45,519 nucleotides of DNA from CAIVSN01 sp043778375. Lineage in GTDB: Bacteria; Patescibacteriota; Gracilibacteria; BD1-5; UBA2023. Every line of letters begins with the position of its first letter. Positions within the stretch are counted from its first letter, which is position 1. The position numbers and the translations under genes are program-made. The stretch spans positions 1 to 45,519 of the forward strand of contig JAYWGH010000003.1 of assembly GCA_043778375.1 (NCBI GenBank), given 5' to 3'. This document shows positions 28,663 through 36,799 of the stretch, in pieces. A model generated the notes under the pieces. The model did no database searches and was not told the DNA's origin. It saw nothing but the letters and a program-made list of their open reading frames with translations.

Positions 28663-28980
28663 TTAGGCGATCTTAATATCTACTCCCACTCCTGATGGGA
28701 TATTTACTGTTTGTAGGAGCTCCAAGGTCTTTGAAGTCGGTTCTTTGATATCGATAATTCGCTTGTGACGTCGAATCTCAAATTGCTCTCGAGCATTCTT
28801 GTTAACGAACGTAGATCGATTGAGGGTGATCCACTCAATCTTCGTTGGAAGAGGGATAGGACCAACCACAACAGCTCCAGAGTCTTTGGCAGTCGCAACA
28901 ATTTTCTTAACCGCCTCATCAATGAGCTTATGCTCAAACGACCGTACGGTAATTCGGATATTTCCCTTCGTAGAAGACAT
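28663..28980 (-). CDS. rpsJ: 30S ribosomal protein S10
   Basis: The product has 105 aa: ITVRSFEHKLIDEAVKKIV, VGPIPLPTKIEWITLNRSTF and REQFEIRRHKRIIDI. In most bacteria rpsJ heads the S10 operon. Here it follows tuf instead, as at the end of an ancestral str operon that has been cut away from rplC. Confidence 0.96.
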   Translation of the reverse strand: MSSTKGNIRITVRSFEHKLIDEAVKKIVATAKDSGAVVVGPIPLPTKIEWITLNRSTFVNKNAREQFEIRRHKRIIDIKEPTSKTLELLQTVNIPSGVGVDIKIA

Positions 28981-29008
28981 GATGTATAAAAGATAAGGTC
29001 TTGATCAT

Positions 29009-29030
29009 AAGGGTGACCAAAGTCCCCCTT
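29009..29030 (-). other. Intergenic hairpin between tuf and rpsJ
   Basis: On the minus strand AAGGGGGAC and GTCACCCTT pair with one mismatch around a TTTG loop. No T tract follows, so it is not a normal terminator. It could be an RNA processing or stability element. Confidence 0.4.
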
Positions 29031-29041
29031 ACTCAAAGATA

Positions 29042-30235
29042 TTACTTGATAACCTTTGCAACAACTCCTGAACCTACCGTTCGTCCACCCTCTCGGATAG
29101 CGAATCTAAGTCCCTGATCCATCGCGATTGGCTGACCAAGCTCGATAGTCATCTTGATGTTATCTCCAGGCATTACCATCTCTACTCCTGCAGGAAGCTC
29201 AATTGCTCCTGTAACGTCCGTAGTTCGGAAGTAGAACTGAGGCTTGTACCCCTTGAAGAATGGAGTGTGTCGTCCACCTTCGTCCTTTGTAAGAACGTAT
29301 ACCTCTGCCTCAAACTGAGTATGTGGCTTGATAGATCCTGGCTTAGAGAGAACTTGTCCTCGCTCAACCTGCTCTCGCTCAATACCTCGAAGGAGAAGTC
29401 CTGCATTGTCTCCAGCCTGACCTTGGTCAAGAAGCTTGTGGAACATCTCAACTCCAGTAACAGTAGTCGTCTGTGTATCGTGGAGTCCAACGATCTCAAT
29501 AGTATCACCTACCTTGATGATTCCTTGCTCAATCTTTCCAGTTACTACTGTACCTCGTCCCTTGATAGAAAACACGTCCTCAACTGGCATGATGAATGGC
29601 TTGTCGAGAGCTCGCTCAGGAAGTGGTACGTATGACTCGAGGGCTGTAAAAAGCTCAAGAATACATTTTGCTCCGTAAGGCTTTTCAAAGTCAGTAGGAT
29701 TTTCGAGTGCAACGAGACCAGAACCTCGGATAACAGGAGTATCATCACCAGGAAAGTCATACTTTGAGAGAAGATCGCGGATCTCAAACTCTACGAGATC
29801 AAGCATCTCTGTATCATCTACCATGTCACACTTGTTCATGAACACAACGATGTAAGGAACACCTACCTGACGAGCAAGAAGGATGTGCTCTCGAGTCTGT
29901 GCCATAGGTCCGTCTGTTGCAGCAACGATCAAGATCGCAGCGTCCATCTGTGCAGCTCCGGTAATCATATTTTTTACGTAGTCAGCATGCCCTGGACAGT
30001 CGACGTGTGCGTAATGACGGACATCTGTTGCGTACTCGATGTGAGCAGTGTTGATAGTAATACCTCGCGCCTTCTCCTCTGGAGCTGCGTCAATCTGGTC
30101 AAATGCAAATACATCTCCTCCAAATTTCTTTGAGAGTACAAGACTAATTGCTGCAGTAGTAGTAGTTTTACCGTGGTCTACGTGACCAATGGTTCCAACA
30201 TTCAAATGTGGTTTTGAACGATCGTAAGTTGCCAT
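29042..30235 (-). CDS. tuf: Elongation factor Tu
   Basis: The GTPase delivers aminoacyl-tRNA to the ribosome. It has 397 aa with G1 GHVDHGKTTTTAAI, switch RGITINTAHIEY, G3 DCPGHADY, G4 NKCD and the domain 2-3 motifs RGTVVTGKIEQG and GGRHTPFF. It has roughly forty glycines and not one TGA, in contrast to its neighbours. It is followed by rpsJ; fusA is not adjacent. Confidence 0.98.
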   Translation of the reverse strand: MATYDRSKPHLNVGTIGHVDHGKTTTTAAISLVLSKKFGGDVFAFDQIDAAPEEKARGITINTAHIEYATDVRHYAHVDCPGHADYVKNMITGAAQMDAAILIVAATDGPMAQTREHILLARQVGVPYIVVFMNKCDMVDDTEMLDLVEFEIRDLLSKYDFPGDDTPVIRGSGLVALENPTDFEKPYGAKCILELFTALESYVPLPERALDKPFIMPVEDVFSIKGRGTVVTGKIEQGIIKVGDTIEIVGLHDTQTTTVTGVEMFHKLLDQGQAGDNAGLLLRGIEREQVERGQVLSKPGSIKPHTQFEAEVYVLTKDEGGRHTPFFKGYKPQFYFRTTDVTGAIELPAGVEMVMPGDNIKMTIELGQPIAMDQGLRFAIREGGRTVGSGVVAKVIK

Positions 30236-30295
30236 AATAGGGTGAAAGTTATGTAAAGTGGATATATTTTAGCGAAAACGCAGTTTTTACAAAAA

Positions 30296-30385
30296 TTACT
30301 TTTGCTTGGTTTTACGCATTTTTTTAGTAATTCGCTCCATAGCTCGTTTAATTTTTCGGTGAGCGTGAGTGGTGAGTCGTGCCAT
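30296..30385 (-). CDS. 29-residue highly basic protein
   Basis: This short frame starts 1 nt after the stop of the 70-aa gene and ends TAA 60 nt before tuf. It encodes MARLTTHAHRKIKRA followed by MERITKKMRKTKQK, with about 13 Lys/Arg/His in 29 residues, like tiny ribosomal proteins. I do not recognise the family. The tight spacing within a translation operon is the main support. Confidence 0.5.
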   Translation of the reverse strand: MARLTTHAHRKIKRAMERITKKMRKTKQK

Positions 30386-30386
30386 G

Positions 30387-30599
30387 TTAAATCTTGTTAG
30401 AGTTAATCGAATATTTTTTGAATTTCTTCATTACAAATTCGAGTGCGTTCGTGAGCCAAAGAGTTTCCCCTTCAAAAGCGATACGAGCTTGAAGTTTTTT
30501 GAAATGCAAAATAGCATTTTCGATTTTCTTTCCAGACTTTCTCCCCTTTCGGTTGACGGAGTAGTTATCCTGACGCGGGCGCTTGTTGCGGAGTCCCAT
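30387..30599 (-). CDS. 70-residue basic protein, possible ribosome-associated factor
   Basis: The protein is 70 aa and very basic at both ends, with MGLRNKRPRQDNYSVNRKGR, an amphipathic helix KKIENAILHFKKLQARIAF and a C-terminal EFVMKKFKKYS helix. It lies between tRNA-Ala and tuf, in a run of translation genes. A bS21-like character is possible but the match is too weak to name. It ends TAA and has no TGA. Confidence 0.65.
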   Translation of the reverse strand: MGLRNKRPRQDNYSVNRKGRKSGKKIENAILHFKKLQARIAFEGETLWLTNALEFVMKKFKKYSINSNKI

Positions 30600-30685
30600 A
30601 GAGTAAATTACTAAGAAGTGACAGATACAGCAAAAATCTTGAGGATCCGTCTATTGAGGGATCTTGAGGAAAATGCGTGAATGAA

Positions 30686-30762
30686 TGGTGGAGCCTAAGA
30701 GAGTCGAACTCTTGACCTCCTGCGTGCAAAACAGGCGCTCTAGCCAACTGAGCTAAGGCCCC
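30686..30762 (-). tRNA. tRNA-Ala(UGC)
   Basis: A 77-nt cloverleaf; acceptor GGGGCCT/AGGCTCC with one G-T pair, D stem GCTC/GAGC, anticodon stem CCTGT/GCAGG and loop TTTGCAC giving TGC. The CCA end is encoded. Confidence 0.94.
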
Positions 30763-30816
30763 AGACTTGCGAGTGAGCGAGGCTCAATCACAAGATGTTT
30801 TTGTTAAGTTTGTTTT

Positions 30817-30893
30817 TGGCGGAGCTGACGAGGTTCGAACTCGCGACCTTCCGCGTGACAGGCGGACGCTCTAACCAACTGAGCTACAGCTCC
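30817..30893 (-). tRNA. tRNA-Asp(GUC)
   Basis: A 77-nt cloverleaf with acceptor GGAGCTG/CAGCTCC, discriminator G as expected for tRNA-Asp, anticodon stem TCCGC/GCGGA and loop CTGTCAC giving GTC. CCA is encoded. It lies 44 nt past ftsX. Confidence 0.95.
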
Positions 30894-30937
30894 AAAAGTG
30901 CGCGGCAGAGTATATGGCAAAGTGGACTTCGTGCAAA

Positions 30938-31837
30938 TTATTTTACAAACTTATAACTCGAAGCGAGCCCACTGAGTCCTCCGAGGACGACAATCACGAG
31001 GCAAATAGCCCCGATAAGTCTGGCACTCTGACGAAAAAACTGATCAAGTCCAGCATTCGTCCCAAGGAATACACTGATATCAAGCGAGTAAAGTCCAAAG
31101 TAAAATACAGATAAGCTCAGTACTAGCCCAACGATCGTATATATCATCCCCTGAAGGAGAAACGGGCCATATATATATCGCTTTTGGCCGCCCACCAGCT
31201 CAGTGATCTTGATCTCGTCTCGAAAGGCGAACACAGCGTTCCCAATACTATGAAATATGACCACAAATACTGAGAAAAGAAAAAATCCTATCACTCCATA
31301 GAGTCCGTACCTGAGGGAGTGCAGCACCTGTACTACTTTACGAAGTCGATCGTACTGATTTTTATAGCCTATAAAGGACTTCCGGATATCCTCACTCAGC
31401 TCAAAGCTCTTGGAGCGAGACTGAATAACACTATCAAGCTCATCATAGCGCTCAATCGGCACGTTTTTGACCGCTATAGTGCTTGGGAGCGGATTCTCTT
31501 CATCGGACTCTACAATCTTGGCAAGCTCAGGATCACGCTTGCGCAGGGTCTCGAGGTTTTCCTTGGCGGAGGTAAACACCGCCTGTATCGACGGATCTAT
31601 CGCCCGAAATGCGCCAAGTGTCTCAATAATGTCAGAGCTCGTAGCAGTCAGTCCCGCTCGAGTGTTCAGCGAGAGCGAGAGACGGGAGCTCACGCTCTGC
31701 GTGAGCGACTGCATCACAAACTCTACGAGGAGGAGGACAAATATCAAAAAGCTCATGAGTGCGATCACGGTCACCGAGCTCACCGAGAGGGTGAACGAGC
31801 GGAGTATATTACGGAGTGCGTAGCGGAGGATTCTCAT
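30938..31837 (-). CDS. ftsX: Cell division protein FtsX
   Basis: The product has 299 aa with four hydrophobic segments: TM1 at about 20-45, a large extracytoplasmic domain, then three TMs from about residue 175. The N-terminal MRILRYALRNILR start and EIKITELVGGQKRYIYGPFLLQG with the following TM are FtsX traits. FtsX normally works with the ATPase FtsE to activate wall hydrolases at division; ftsE is not beside it here. There is no TGA. Confidence 0.9.
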   Translation of the reverse strand: MRILRYALRNILRSFTLSVSSVTVIALMSFLIFVLLLVEFVMQSLTQSVSSRLSLSLNTRAGLTATSSDIIETLGAFRAIDPSIQAVFTSAKENLETLRKRDPELAKIVESDEENPLPSTIAVKNVPIERYDELDSVIQSRSKSFELSEDIRKSFIGYKNQYDRLRKVVQVLHSLRYGLYGVIGFFLFSVFVVIFHSIGNAVFAFRDEIKITELVGGQKRYIYGPFLLQGMIYTIVGLVLSLSVFYFGLYSLDISVFLGTNAGLDQFFRQSARLIGAICLVIVVLGGLSGLASSYKFVK

Positions 31838-31916
31838 GGGGAGAGTGTACTCAAGAGTGGGTGAGGGGCAACTCGAGGAAGGCGGGGTTTATTTTTTTGA
31901 CAATACCGCCCCCCCC

Positions 31917-31943
31917 CCCCCGTAAACTACGGGGGTATTTTTT
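31917..31943 (+). terminator. Hairpin with T tract ahead of the hidden 98-aa ORF
   Basis: CCCCCGTA pairs with TACGGGGG around a 3-nt loop and is followed by TATTTTTT. The 5' arm lies in a run of 13 C (31909-31921). The + strand has no gene upstream, and the hidden ORF starts 12 nt later, so this may attenuate it or be a relic. Confidence 0.65.
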
Positions 31944-31954
31944 AATAAACCTAT

Positions 31955-32251
31955 ATGTCAGAAAAGTCACAAAACGAAACTACAAGATGACCAATTTGTA
32001 GTGCAGTCAATAATATGAATAATCGGTTAAAAGATGGTGAGGGCACAGCATTAGATCATTCTGTAAGACTTCTAACCCATATGGTATGACCTAGTATCGC
32101 ACAAAAAGCATGTGATCTAAAGGACGAGTATATTAAACCAAGAGACCAGCGGGCCAGGGAACAATACAAAACTCCTCAACAGATAGCAGAATTAGAAGCA
32201 GATGAAAAAATGGCAGCAGCGATAAAATTGCAAAAGGCTGTTAAATATTAG
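31955..32251 (+). CDS. 98-aa hypothetical protein visible only with UGA as Gly
   Basis: I do not recognise this gene. It starts at ATG 31955 and ends TAG at 32249-32251. It holds two TGA (31988 and 32084), so a standard translation sees nothing. The protein is hydrophilic: MSEKSQNETTRGPICS, then LDHSVRLLTHMVGPSIAQK, then a charged coil DQRAREQYKTPQQIAELEAD. There is no signal peptide or TM. Codons such as TTA, AGA and GCA are frequent, unlike the neighbours. It lies alone on the + strand between a hairpin and a shared terminator. It could be a small acquired gene or a fragment. Confidence 0.6.
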
Positions 32252-32268
32252 TACAAGTTATCCAAATC

Positions 32269-32302
32269 AAAAAAATACTTCAGACATCTGAAGTATTTTT
32301 TT
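32269..32302. terminator. Bidirectional intrinsic terminator
   Basis: A near-perfect stem AATACTTCAGA/TCTGAAGTATT with A and T tracts on both sides. It closes the 98-aa ORF (+) and the rpmA end of the ribosomal cluster (-), 9 nt past rpmA. Confidence 0.92.
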
Positions 32303-32310
32303 ATTGAGGA

Positions 32311-32583
32311 TTACACCACATTCACATAAATATCTCTGTACACCCGCCCATCAAAACGAGTTCGACGTTTTTCCTCAAACTGTACAACTCCTGGAGCGGT
32401 AGCAAAAAGAGTGAAGTCAGTTCCTTGAGAAACATTCTTCCCCGGCCAAAAGGTATTCCCTTTTTGTCGGATAAGGATATTCCCAGAAATAGCTGGTTGT
32501 CCTCCGTAAATTTTTACCCCGAGTCGCTTTGCCTGCGAATCTCGTCCGTTGGTGGTGGAGCCTTGGGCTTTCTTATGTGCCAT
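32311..32583 (-). CDS. rpmA: 50S ribosomal protein L27
   Basis: The product has 90 aa, with MAHKKAQGSTTNGRDSQAKR, KIYGGQPAISGNILIRQKG and ATAPGVVQFEEK. There is no cleavable N-terminal extension of the Firmicutes type. L27 normally follows rplU; here it ends the str-like segment instead. Confidence 0.96.
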   Translation of the reverse strand: MAHKKAQGSTTNGRDSQAKRLGVKIYGGQPAISGNILIRQKGNTFWPGKNVSQGTDFTLFATAPGVVQFEEKRRTRFDGRVYRDIYVNVV

Positions 32584-32624
32584 AGTGTACTAAATTAATT
32601 CTAGAAAGGGGATTGCCCAGATAT

Positions 32625-33077
32625 TTACTTGTTTGCGTATCGTGCAAATGCTTTGTTGGCTTCTGCCATCTTGTAGACTTCGAGTTTCTTCTTGATTGCA
32701 TTTCCAGTTTCAGCTGACGCTTCGATGAGCTCGGTTGCGAGAAAGTTTGAGAACTCCCCTCCAGACTTTGCCCTCGCTGATCCAAGAATCCAACGAGTCG
32801 CAAGTGCAAGTGATCGACGAGGCTTTACCTCTTGAGGAACCTGGTAAATAGACCCTCCAACTCGCTTTGGTCGTACCTCGATCTTTGGCATAACATTCTC
32901 GAGAGCCTTCTCAAAAATTTCTTCAGGATTTACGTGACCCTTTTCTTTAATTTTCTCAAAACAATTGGTAATGATCTTGAGGGCAAGGTATTTCTTACCG
33001 CTCTTCATTACATAGTTTGAAAACTTCATGAGTTTCTCATTCTTCATATTGAGAGAAACGCTCCCTTTGGTGCTCAT
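32625..33077 (-). CDS. rpsG: 30S ribosomal protein S7
   Basis: The product has 150 aa. Core text is NYVMKSGKKYLALKIITNCF, FEKALENVMPKIEVRPKRVG, GSIYQVPQEVKPRRSLALA and KMAEANKAFARY. It follows rpsL by 21 nt, the str order, but fusA does not follow. Confidence 0.97.
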   Translation of the reverse strand: MSTKGSVSLNMKNEKLMKFSNYVMKSGKKYLALKIITNCFEKIKEKGHVNPEEIFEKALENVMPKIEVRPKRVGGSIYQVPQEVKPRRSLALATRWILGSARAKSGGEFSNFLATELIEASAETGNAIKKKLEVYKMAEANKAFARYANK

Positions 33078-33098
33078 AATAGGTGTAAGTTTGGAATA

Positions 33099-33518
33099 TT
33101 ATTTCTTTGCTTTCGGCTTCTTTGCTCCGTAGTGAGATCGGCTCTGTCCTCGTTTTTCGACACCTTGTGTATCGAGAACTCCTCGTACGATATGGTATCG
33201 AACTCCTGGAAGATCCTTTACTCGCCCTCCTCGAATAAGTACTACTGAGTGCTCCTGTAAGTTGTGTCCCTCACCTCCGATGTAACAGATAACTTCATAC
33301 CCATTGGTAAGTCGCACCTTTGCTACCTTGCGGAGAGCTGAGTTTGGCTTCTTTGGAGTCATAGTGTATACCTTTGTACAAACACCTCGCTTCTGCGGAC
33401 TCGCGAGAGGAGTAGTAATACGCTTGATGTTGTTCTTGATCATCATAAGCGCTGGAGACTTGCTCTTTCGAGCTTTGTCCTTTCGAGGCTTTCGGATAAG
33501 TTGGCTGATTGTAGACAT
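33099..33518 (-). CDS. rpsL: 30S ribosomal protein S12
   Basis: The product has 139 aa. The decoding-site loops TPKKPNSALRKVAKVRL and RVKDLPGVRYHIVRG are intact and carry the wild-type Lys. A basic insertion near residues 12-30 makes it longer than the 124-aa standard. It follows rpsI rather than opening an operon. Confidence 0.97.
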   Translation of the reverse strand: MSTISQLIRKPRKDKARKSKSPALMMIKNNIKRITTPLASPQKRGVCTKVYTMTPKKPNSALRKVAKVRLTNGYEVICYIGGEGHNLQEHSVVLIRGGRVKDLPGVRYHIVRGVLDTQGVEKRGQSRSHYGAKKPKAKK

Positions 33519-33536
33519 AGTACTGTATAAAGAGGA

Positions 33537-33932
33537 TTATCGTTTTGACCAAGTAGGAGCCTTTCGAGCCTTGTGGAGTCCTGGCTTCTTTCGCTCAACT
33601 TTTCGGGCATCTCGAGTGAGAAGTCCGGCACCTCTGAGAGTCTTGCGAAGATCCTCACTCGATAGTACAAGAGCACGCGCGAGACCGTGAGCAATAGCAT
33701 CCACTTGAGATGCCTCACCTCCACCCTGTACCATTACCTCAAACTTTACCTGATCCTGAAGACCTGCAGTCTTGAGAGGAGCGAGAAGCTTTGAGAAAAG
33801 GTCACCACGATGTACATACTCATTCATTGGTTTCCCATTGATAGAGCTTGCACCTGGAGCGATGAAAAGTCGTACCTGCGCAGAGGATGTCTTACGTCGC
33901 CCGATTGCGTAAAAATATTGTTCTTTTGCCAT
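33537..33932 (-). CDS. rpsI: 30S ribosomal protein S9
   Basis: The product has 131 aa: YAIGRRKTSSAQVRLF, VMVQGGGEASQVDAIAHGLA and the C-terminal RDARKVERKKPGLHKARKAP tail that reaches the decoding centre. The ATG at 33932 sits 1 nt after the rplM stop. Confidence 0.97.
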   Translation of the reverse strand: MAKEQYFYAIGRRKTSSAQVRLFIAPGASSINGKPMNEYVHRGDLFSKLLAPLKTAGLQDQVKFEVMVQGGGEASQVDAIAHGLARALVLSSEDLRKTLRGAGLLTRDARKVERKKPGLHKARKAPTWSKR

Positions 33933-33933
33933 A

Positions 33934-34365
33934 TTAGAATGAAAGGATTTCAGGTTTCTGTGCCTCGTAGCCATGAGTCGATCCACGCTCAAGTTTGAGT
34001 CGTTGGATCATATCATTTTGAAGCTTATTTTTTGGAAGCATTCCGAGAACTGCGTGACGCACTATCTCAGTAGGCTTATTCTTTCGCATGCGAGAGAGTG
34101 GAACTTCTTTGAGACCACCGAGGTACTGTGAGTGAGATCGGTAGAGCTTTTGCTCTTCCTTGGCTCCAGTTACAGTGATCTCTCCTGCATTGAGGACGAT
34201 CACATAGTCACCATTATCCATATGTGGAGAAAAGCTGACTTTATTTTTCCCACGAATAATTGGTGCTATAAAAGAAGCGAGACGTCCAAGGTTCTTTCCC
34301 TTAGCATCAATGATGTACCACTTTCGTTCGCTCAGAGGGAGCTGTTTTGGCATTATAGTTTTCAT
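33934..34365 (-). CDS. rplM: 50S ribosomal protein L13
   Basis: The product has 143 aa: KWYIIDAKGKNLGRLAS, HMDNGDYVIVLNAGEITVTG, HAVLGMLPKNKL and GSTHGYEAQKPE. It starts at ATG 34365, or possibly at the internal ATG four codons on (MPKQLP). It is paired with rpsI as in most bacteria. Confidence 0.96.
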   Translation of the reverse strand: MKTIMPKQLPLSERKWYIIDAKGKNLGRLASFIAPIIRGKNKVSFSPHMDNGDYVIVLNAGEITVTGAKEEQKLYRSHSQYLGGLKEVPLSRMRKNKPTEIVRHAVLGMLPKNKLQNDMIQRLKLERGSTHGYEAQKPEILSF

Positions 34366-34367
34366 AT

Positions 34368-34730
34368 CTATTTTACGAGTTCAATTTTAACAACTTTGGC
34401 GCTATCTCCATCGCGATACTTGATGGGAGTAATACGTGTAAATCCTGAAGTGAGTCCCTTAAATTTTGGAGCTACCTGGGTCATGAGCTCTATTCCTGCC
34501 TGCTTTGTAAAGAGAATAGACGCAATCTCACGAATAGCGAGACCTTCACGAGCAGTATTTGCTACGTTAATAAGGCGATCGATCTCACCAACAATTGCTC
34601 GAGCTTGCTTCTCAGTAGTCATCATCGCCTTGTGGGTGAAAAATGATGTAAGAAGATTCCGGAGCATCGCATTGCGATGATCGAGATCTTTCTTTTTGAA
34701 GTTTTTAAATTTTTTAACGCGGTGTCGCAT
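34368..34730 (-). CDS. rplQ: 50S ribosomal protein L17
   Basis: The product has 120 aa: MRHRVKKFKNFKKKDLDHRN, AMLRNLLTSFFTHKAMMTTE and a helix-rich middle. The C terminus KYRDGDSAKVVKIELVK is typical. It lies directly after rpoA, the classic alpha-operon end. Confidence 0.96.
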   Translation of the reverse strand: MRHRVKKFKNFKKKDLDHRNAMLRNLLTSFFTHKAMMTTEKQARAIVGEIDRLINVANTAREGLAIREIASILFTKQAGIELMTQVAPKFKGLTSGFTRITPIKYRDGDSAKVVKIELVK

Positions 34731-34750
34731 AAGAATTGATAGTAATCGTA

Positions 34751-35731
34751 TTAATCGTCTCCGAGGAGCTTGTAGCCGCGCTCGCGAAGAGCATCTCGAA
34801 CTTCATTCATAGCTTTACGTCCAAATCCCTTAATTGAAGAGAGTTTTGCCTCCGTGCATTTTGTGAGTTGCTCAATAGAGAGAATTTCTCCGTTCACAAG
34901 TGCGTTAAGCGTACGTGGTGAGAGTCCAATAATTTCAATGGGTGTATACGTCTCTTTCTCAAGCTCACTCTTGATCTCCATCTTCTCTCTTTCAAGTATA
35001 TCCTTAATGTCACCGATAAATGAACCTTCTACTTGTAATCCTTCTTCATTAAATATAGAGAAGTAAGAGGTGAGCATATCTCCGGAGAATCGTACCACAT
35101 CTTTTGGAGACATAATACCATTTGTTTCAACTGTCATCTCCAGAGAGTCGAGATTGGTCATTTCACCTACTCGCTGACTTTTTGTCTCGTATTTTACAGA
35201 AATAACAGGAGAAAAATTTGCATCAAGGAGGAGAACATTTACATCCTCTTCCCGTGCTTTAAGCTCATCTACAGTAAGATATCCTACAGATTTCTCGACT
35301 CGAATAGACATATCAAGCTCAAATCCATCTCGATCAATCTCTGTGATGTAGAGATCAGGGTTGTGAATAGTGACACTTGAACTTGCTTTGATAGCTTTTG
35401 CAGTGACTTTACCAGACTTTGAGGTTGTAAGATGAATCCACTCGAGCTCGCTCCCTGAGAGCGAGACAACAAGGCCCTTGAGATTTAGAAGTATATCAAG
35501 TACACTCTCTTTTACTCCCGGAAGGGTCATGTACTCATGGGAGGCTCCCTTCATCTTTACTCCAGTCACTCGACATCCAGGAATCGACGAGAGCATGATG
35601 CGACGAAGAGAGTTTCCAAGAGTTACTCCAAATCCAGAAGGGAGTGGTTGTACAGTAAAACGAGATACATTTGTAGTGACAATCTGTTCAAGAATTTTTG
35701 GGGCTCCAATCGTGTTGTGAATAATGTGCAT
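34751..35731 (-). CDS. rpoA: RNA polymerase subunit alpha
   Basis: The product has 326 aa. The N-terminal dimer domain has FTVQPLPSGFGVTLGNSLRR and MLSSIPGCRVTGVKMKG. The C-terminal domain has the HhH signature LSSIKGFGRKAMNEVRDALR, used to contact promoter UP elements and activators. It has no TGA and is co-transcribed with rpsD and rplQ. Confidence 0.98.
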   Translation of the reverse strand: MHIIHNTIGAPKILEQIVTTNVSRFTVQPLPSGFGVTLGNSLRRIMLSSIPGCRVTGVKMKGASHEYMTLPGVKESVLDILLNLKGLVVSLSGSELEWIHLTTSKSGKVTAKAIKASSSVTIHNPDLYITEIDRDGFELDMSIRVEKSVGYLTVDELKAREEDVNVLLLDANFSPVISVKYETKSQRVGEMTNLDSLEMTVETNGIMSPKDVVRFSGDMLTSYFSIFNEEGLQVEGSFIGDIKDILEREKMEIKSELEKETYTPIEIIGLSPRTLNALVNGEILSIEQLTKCTEAKLSSIKGFGRKAMNEVRDALRERGYKLLGDD

Positions 35732-35758
35732 ACCTTTGGGGTGAGAAGACGAATACTA

Positions 35759-36385
35759 TTACTTTGAGTAAAACTCGATGATCTTTCCTATATCTATAGT
35801 AGGATCAAAATCTTCTTTTTGCGGAGAGGCCTTGACAGTGATGGTAAGTTTTGTAGGACTTACTTCTATCCACTTTGTAGAGGATACAGTTGCACCTGAG
35901 TTCTGCTTCTTAAACTCTTCATACTCTGTAACAAGGCCCTTGTATATAGGAGACTCTTTCATCTTTTCGCGAAGCTCTATTACATCACCTACAGAGACTT
36001 CATAGCTAGGTATATTTACCTTAATACCATTAACAGTAAAGTGTGCATGGCTGACAAACTGTCGGGCCTGCATGGGAGTACGTGCAAAGTTTGATCGAAA
36101 TACCACTGTATCGAGACGCCGCTCAAGCATAGAGAGCATGTTGTCTCCTGTTACACCCTGCATGTGAGACGCTTTCTTAAAGTAGTTTGAAAATTGTTTT
36201 TCAGTGATACCATACATACGCTTGGCAGTCTGCTTCTTACGAAGCTGTACTCCAAATCCAGACGTTTTTCCGAATTTTGCTCCGAGAGGTTTTCGATTGT
36301 TTTGAGAAAGATCGTACTTTTCAGAACCGAAAAGATTGACGCCTTCACGCCTACAGAGTTTAGTTTTTGGACCAGTATATCGCAT
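35759..36385 (-). CDS. rpsD: 30S ribosomal protein S4
   Basis: The product has 208 aa: MRYTGPKTKLCRREGVNLFG, MYGITEKQFSNYFKKA, ERRLDTVVFRSNFARTPMQA and ARQFVSHAHFTVNGIKVNIP. It is the zinc-free form (one Cys in the N-terminal part). It lies between rpsK and rpoA. Confidence 0.97.
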   Translation of the reverse strand: MRYTGPKTKLCRREGVNLFGSEKYDLSQNNRKPLGAKFGKTSGFGVQLRKKQTAKRMYGITEKQFSNYFKKASHMQGVTGDNMLSMLERRLDTVVFRSNFARTPMQARQFVSHAHFTVNGIKVNIPSYEVSVGDVIELREKMKESPIYKGLVTEYEEFKKQNSGATVSSTKWIEVSPTKLTITVKASPQKEDFDPTIDIGKIIEFYSK

Positions 36386-36397
36386 AGAGACTGTAAA

Positions 36398-36787
36398 TTA
36401 TAGTTTTCGAACTTTCTTTTTTCGACATCCATTGTGTGGCACTGGCGTTATATCAAAGATAGCCATGAGATCTACGCCTGCATTAATAACACCTCGTACT
36501 GCTTGTTCACGGCCCGTACCGATACCTTTTACGTACACAGTTACCTTTTCGAGTCAGTGGAGAGTTTTTGCTTTTGTGAGTGCATTTTCGCTCGTAATCT
36601 GTGCTGCATATGGGGTTGCTTCACGTGCTCCTCGAAATCCAGAGCTCCCACCGGTTGCCCAAGTGAGAACATTTCCTTCTTTATCAGAAACAACTACGTG
36701 AGTATTGTTAAGAGTGGCTGTAATAGATACCACTCCTTCTGCAATATTTTTACGAGTCTTTTTGCTTCGCTTAAGCGTTGGTGCCAT
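36398..36787 (-). CDS. rpsK: 30S ribosomal protein S11
   Basis: The product has 129 aa. The first half has ASITATLNNTHV-type text (VSITATLNNTHVVVSDKEGN) and GFRGAREATPYAAQI. After a TGA read as Gly comes the second half: VYVKGIGTGREQAVRGV, IFDITPVPHNGCRKKKVRKL. That C-terminal block is diagnostic for S11, so a stop at the TGA (36551-36553) would remove essential rRNA contacts. Confidence 0.97.
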
Positions 36788-36799
36788 AGTTGGGTACGA

